From: Candidatus Methanophagales archaeon
GTDB lineage: Archaea; Halobacteriota; Syntropharchaeia; Alkanophagales; Methanospirareceae
Assembly (NCBI GenBank): GCA_030621535.1
Contig: JAUXHM010000076.1
Span: 1-5,737, forward strand
Length of the DNA stretch: 5,737 nt
Reading direction: 5' to 3'
Shown piece by piece: positions 5,685 through 5,737 of the stretch (positions are counted from its first letter, which is position 1; each line of letters begins with the position of its first letter). The position numbers and the translations under genes were made by a program. Under the pieces are notes generated by a model. The model was not told where the DNA came from. It ran no database searches and saw only the letters and a list, made by a program, of their open reading frames with translations.

Positions 5685-5690
5685 CACAGA
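5662..5690 (+). repeat. 29-bp dispersed repeat, copy 2 (spans the ATPase stop codon)
   Basis: Identical over 29 bp and in the same orientation as 4164-4192; identity stops sharply at both edges. It contains the ATPase stop codon TAA at 5682-5684, so this gene ends inside the repeat. The remaining bases, 5691-5737, show no feature I can name. Confidence 0.85.
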
Positions 5691-5737
5691 CAGGATGAAA
5701 CGAGCAAGGCCGTTAAAAATATGCCAGCCAGCCCAAG

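Noticed and set aside
4035..5690. Integrative element using tRNA-Leu as attachment site
   Set aside because: No copy of the tRNA 3' end is found downstream and there is no integrase; the flanking 29-bp repeat is separate from the tRNA sequence.

Overview
The window looks archaeal. It carries a three-domain-type translation initiation factor 2 gamma subunit (aIF2-gamma, a protein of archaea and eukaryotes), a tRNA-Leu without an encoded CCA end, and AT-rich TATA-like stretches ahead of genes. QueE, which in archaea feeds archaeosine synthesis, fits this. An acyl-CoA dehydrogenase together with abundant short-period intergenic repeats suggests an environmental Euryarchaeota-type genome, perhaps one that oxidises fatty acids or alkanes anaerobically. 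That lineage guess is inference only.

Layout. Bases 2-130 hold the C-terminal end of a gene that starts outside the window and resembles small antitoxins. queE follows on the + strand (236-1024). The 370-bp convergent gap 1025-1394 holds a 168-bp element with terminal inverted repeats and a 9-bp target-site-like duplication (a candidate MITE), an oligo-T stretch, and a degenerate 7-bp-period array. aIF2-gamma lies on the - strand (1395-2633). A 204-bp divergent region with a second 7-bp-period array and an operator-like palindrome separates it from an acyl-CoA dehydrogenase (+, 2838-3989), followed 45 bp later by tRNA-Leu(UAG) (4035-4118). A repeat-rich spacer then leads to an AT-richer AAA ATPase with a DUF4143 C-terminal region (+, 4335-5684).

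The genes do not form one pathway. They are housekeeping functions (tRNA modification, translation initiation, a tRNA), one metabolic flavoenzyme, and one probably mobile or accessory ATPase. No complete new multi-gene system is visible. The most interesting points are: (1) the acyl-CoA dehydrogenase has Val where the usual catalytic Glu sits, and an Asp at the alternative base position used by isovaleryl- and long-chain-type enzymes; (2) the candidate MITE; (3) a perfect 29-bp repeat on both sides of the ATPase, with the downstream copy encoding its last residues and stop codon; (4) degenerate arrays of 7-, 9- and 10-bp period in every gap between genes, pressing right up to gene ends and possibly having replaced the original start of aIF2-gamma.
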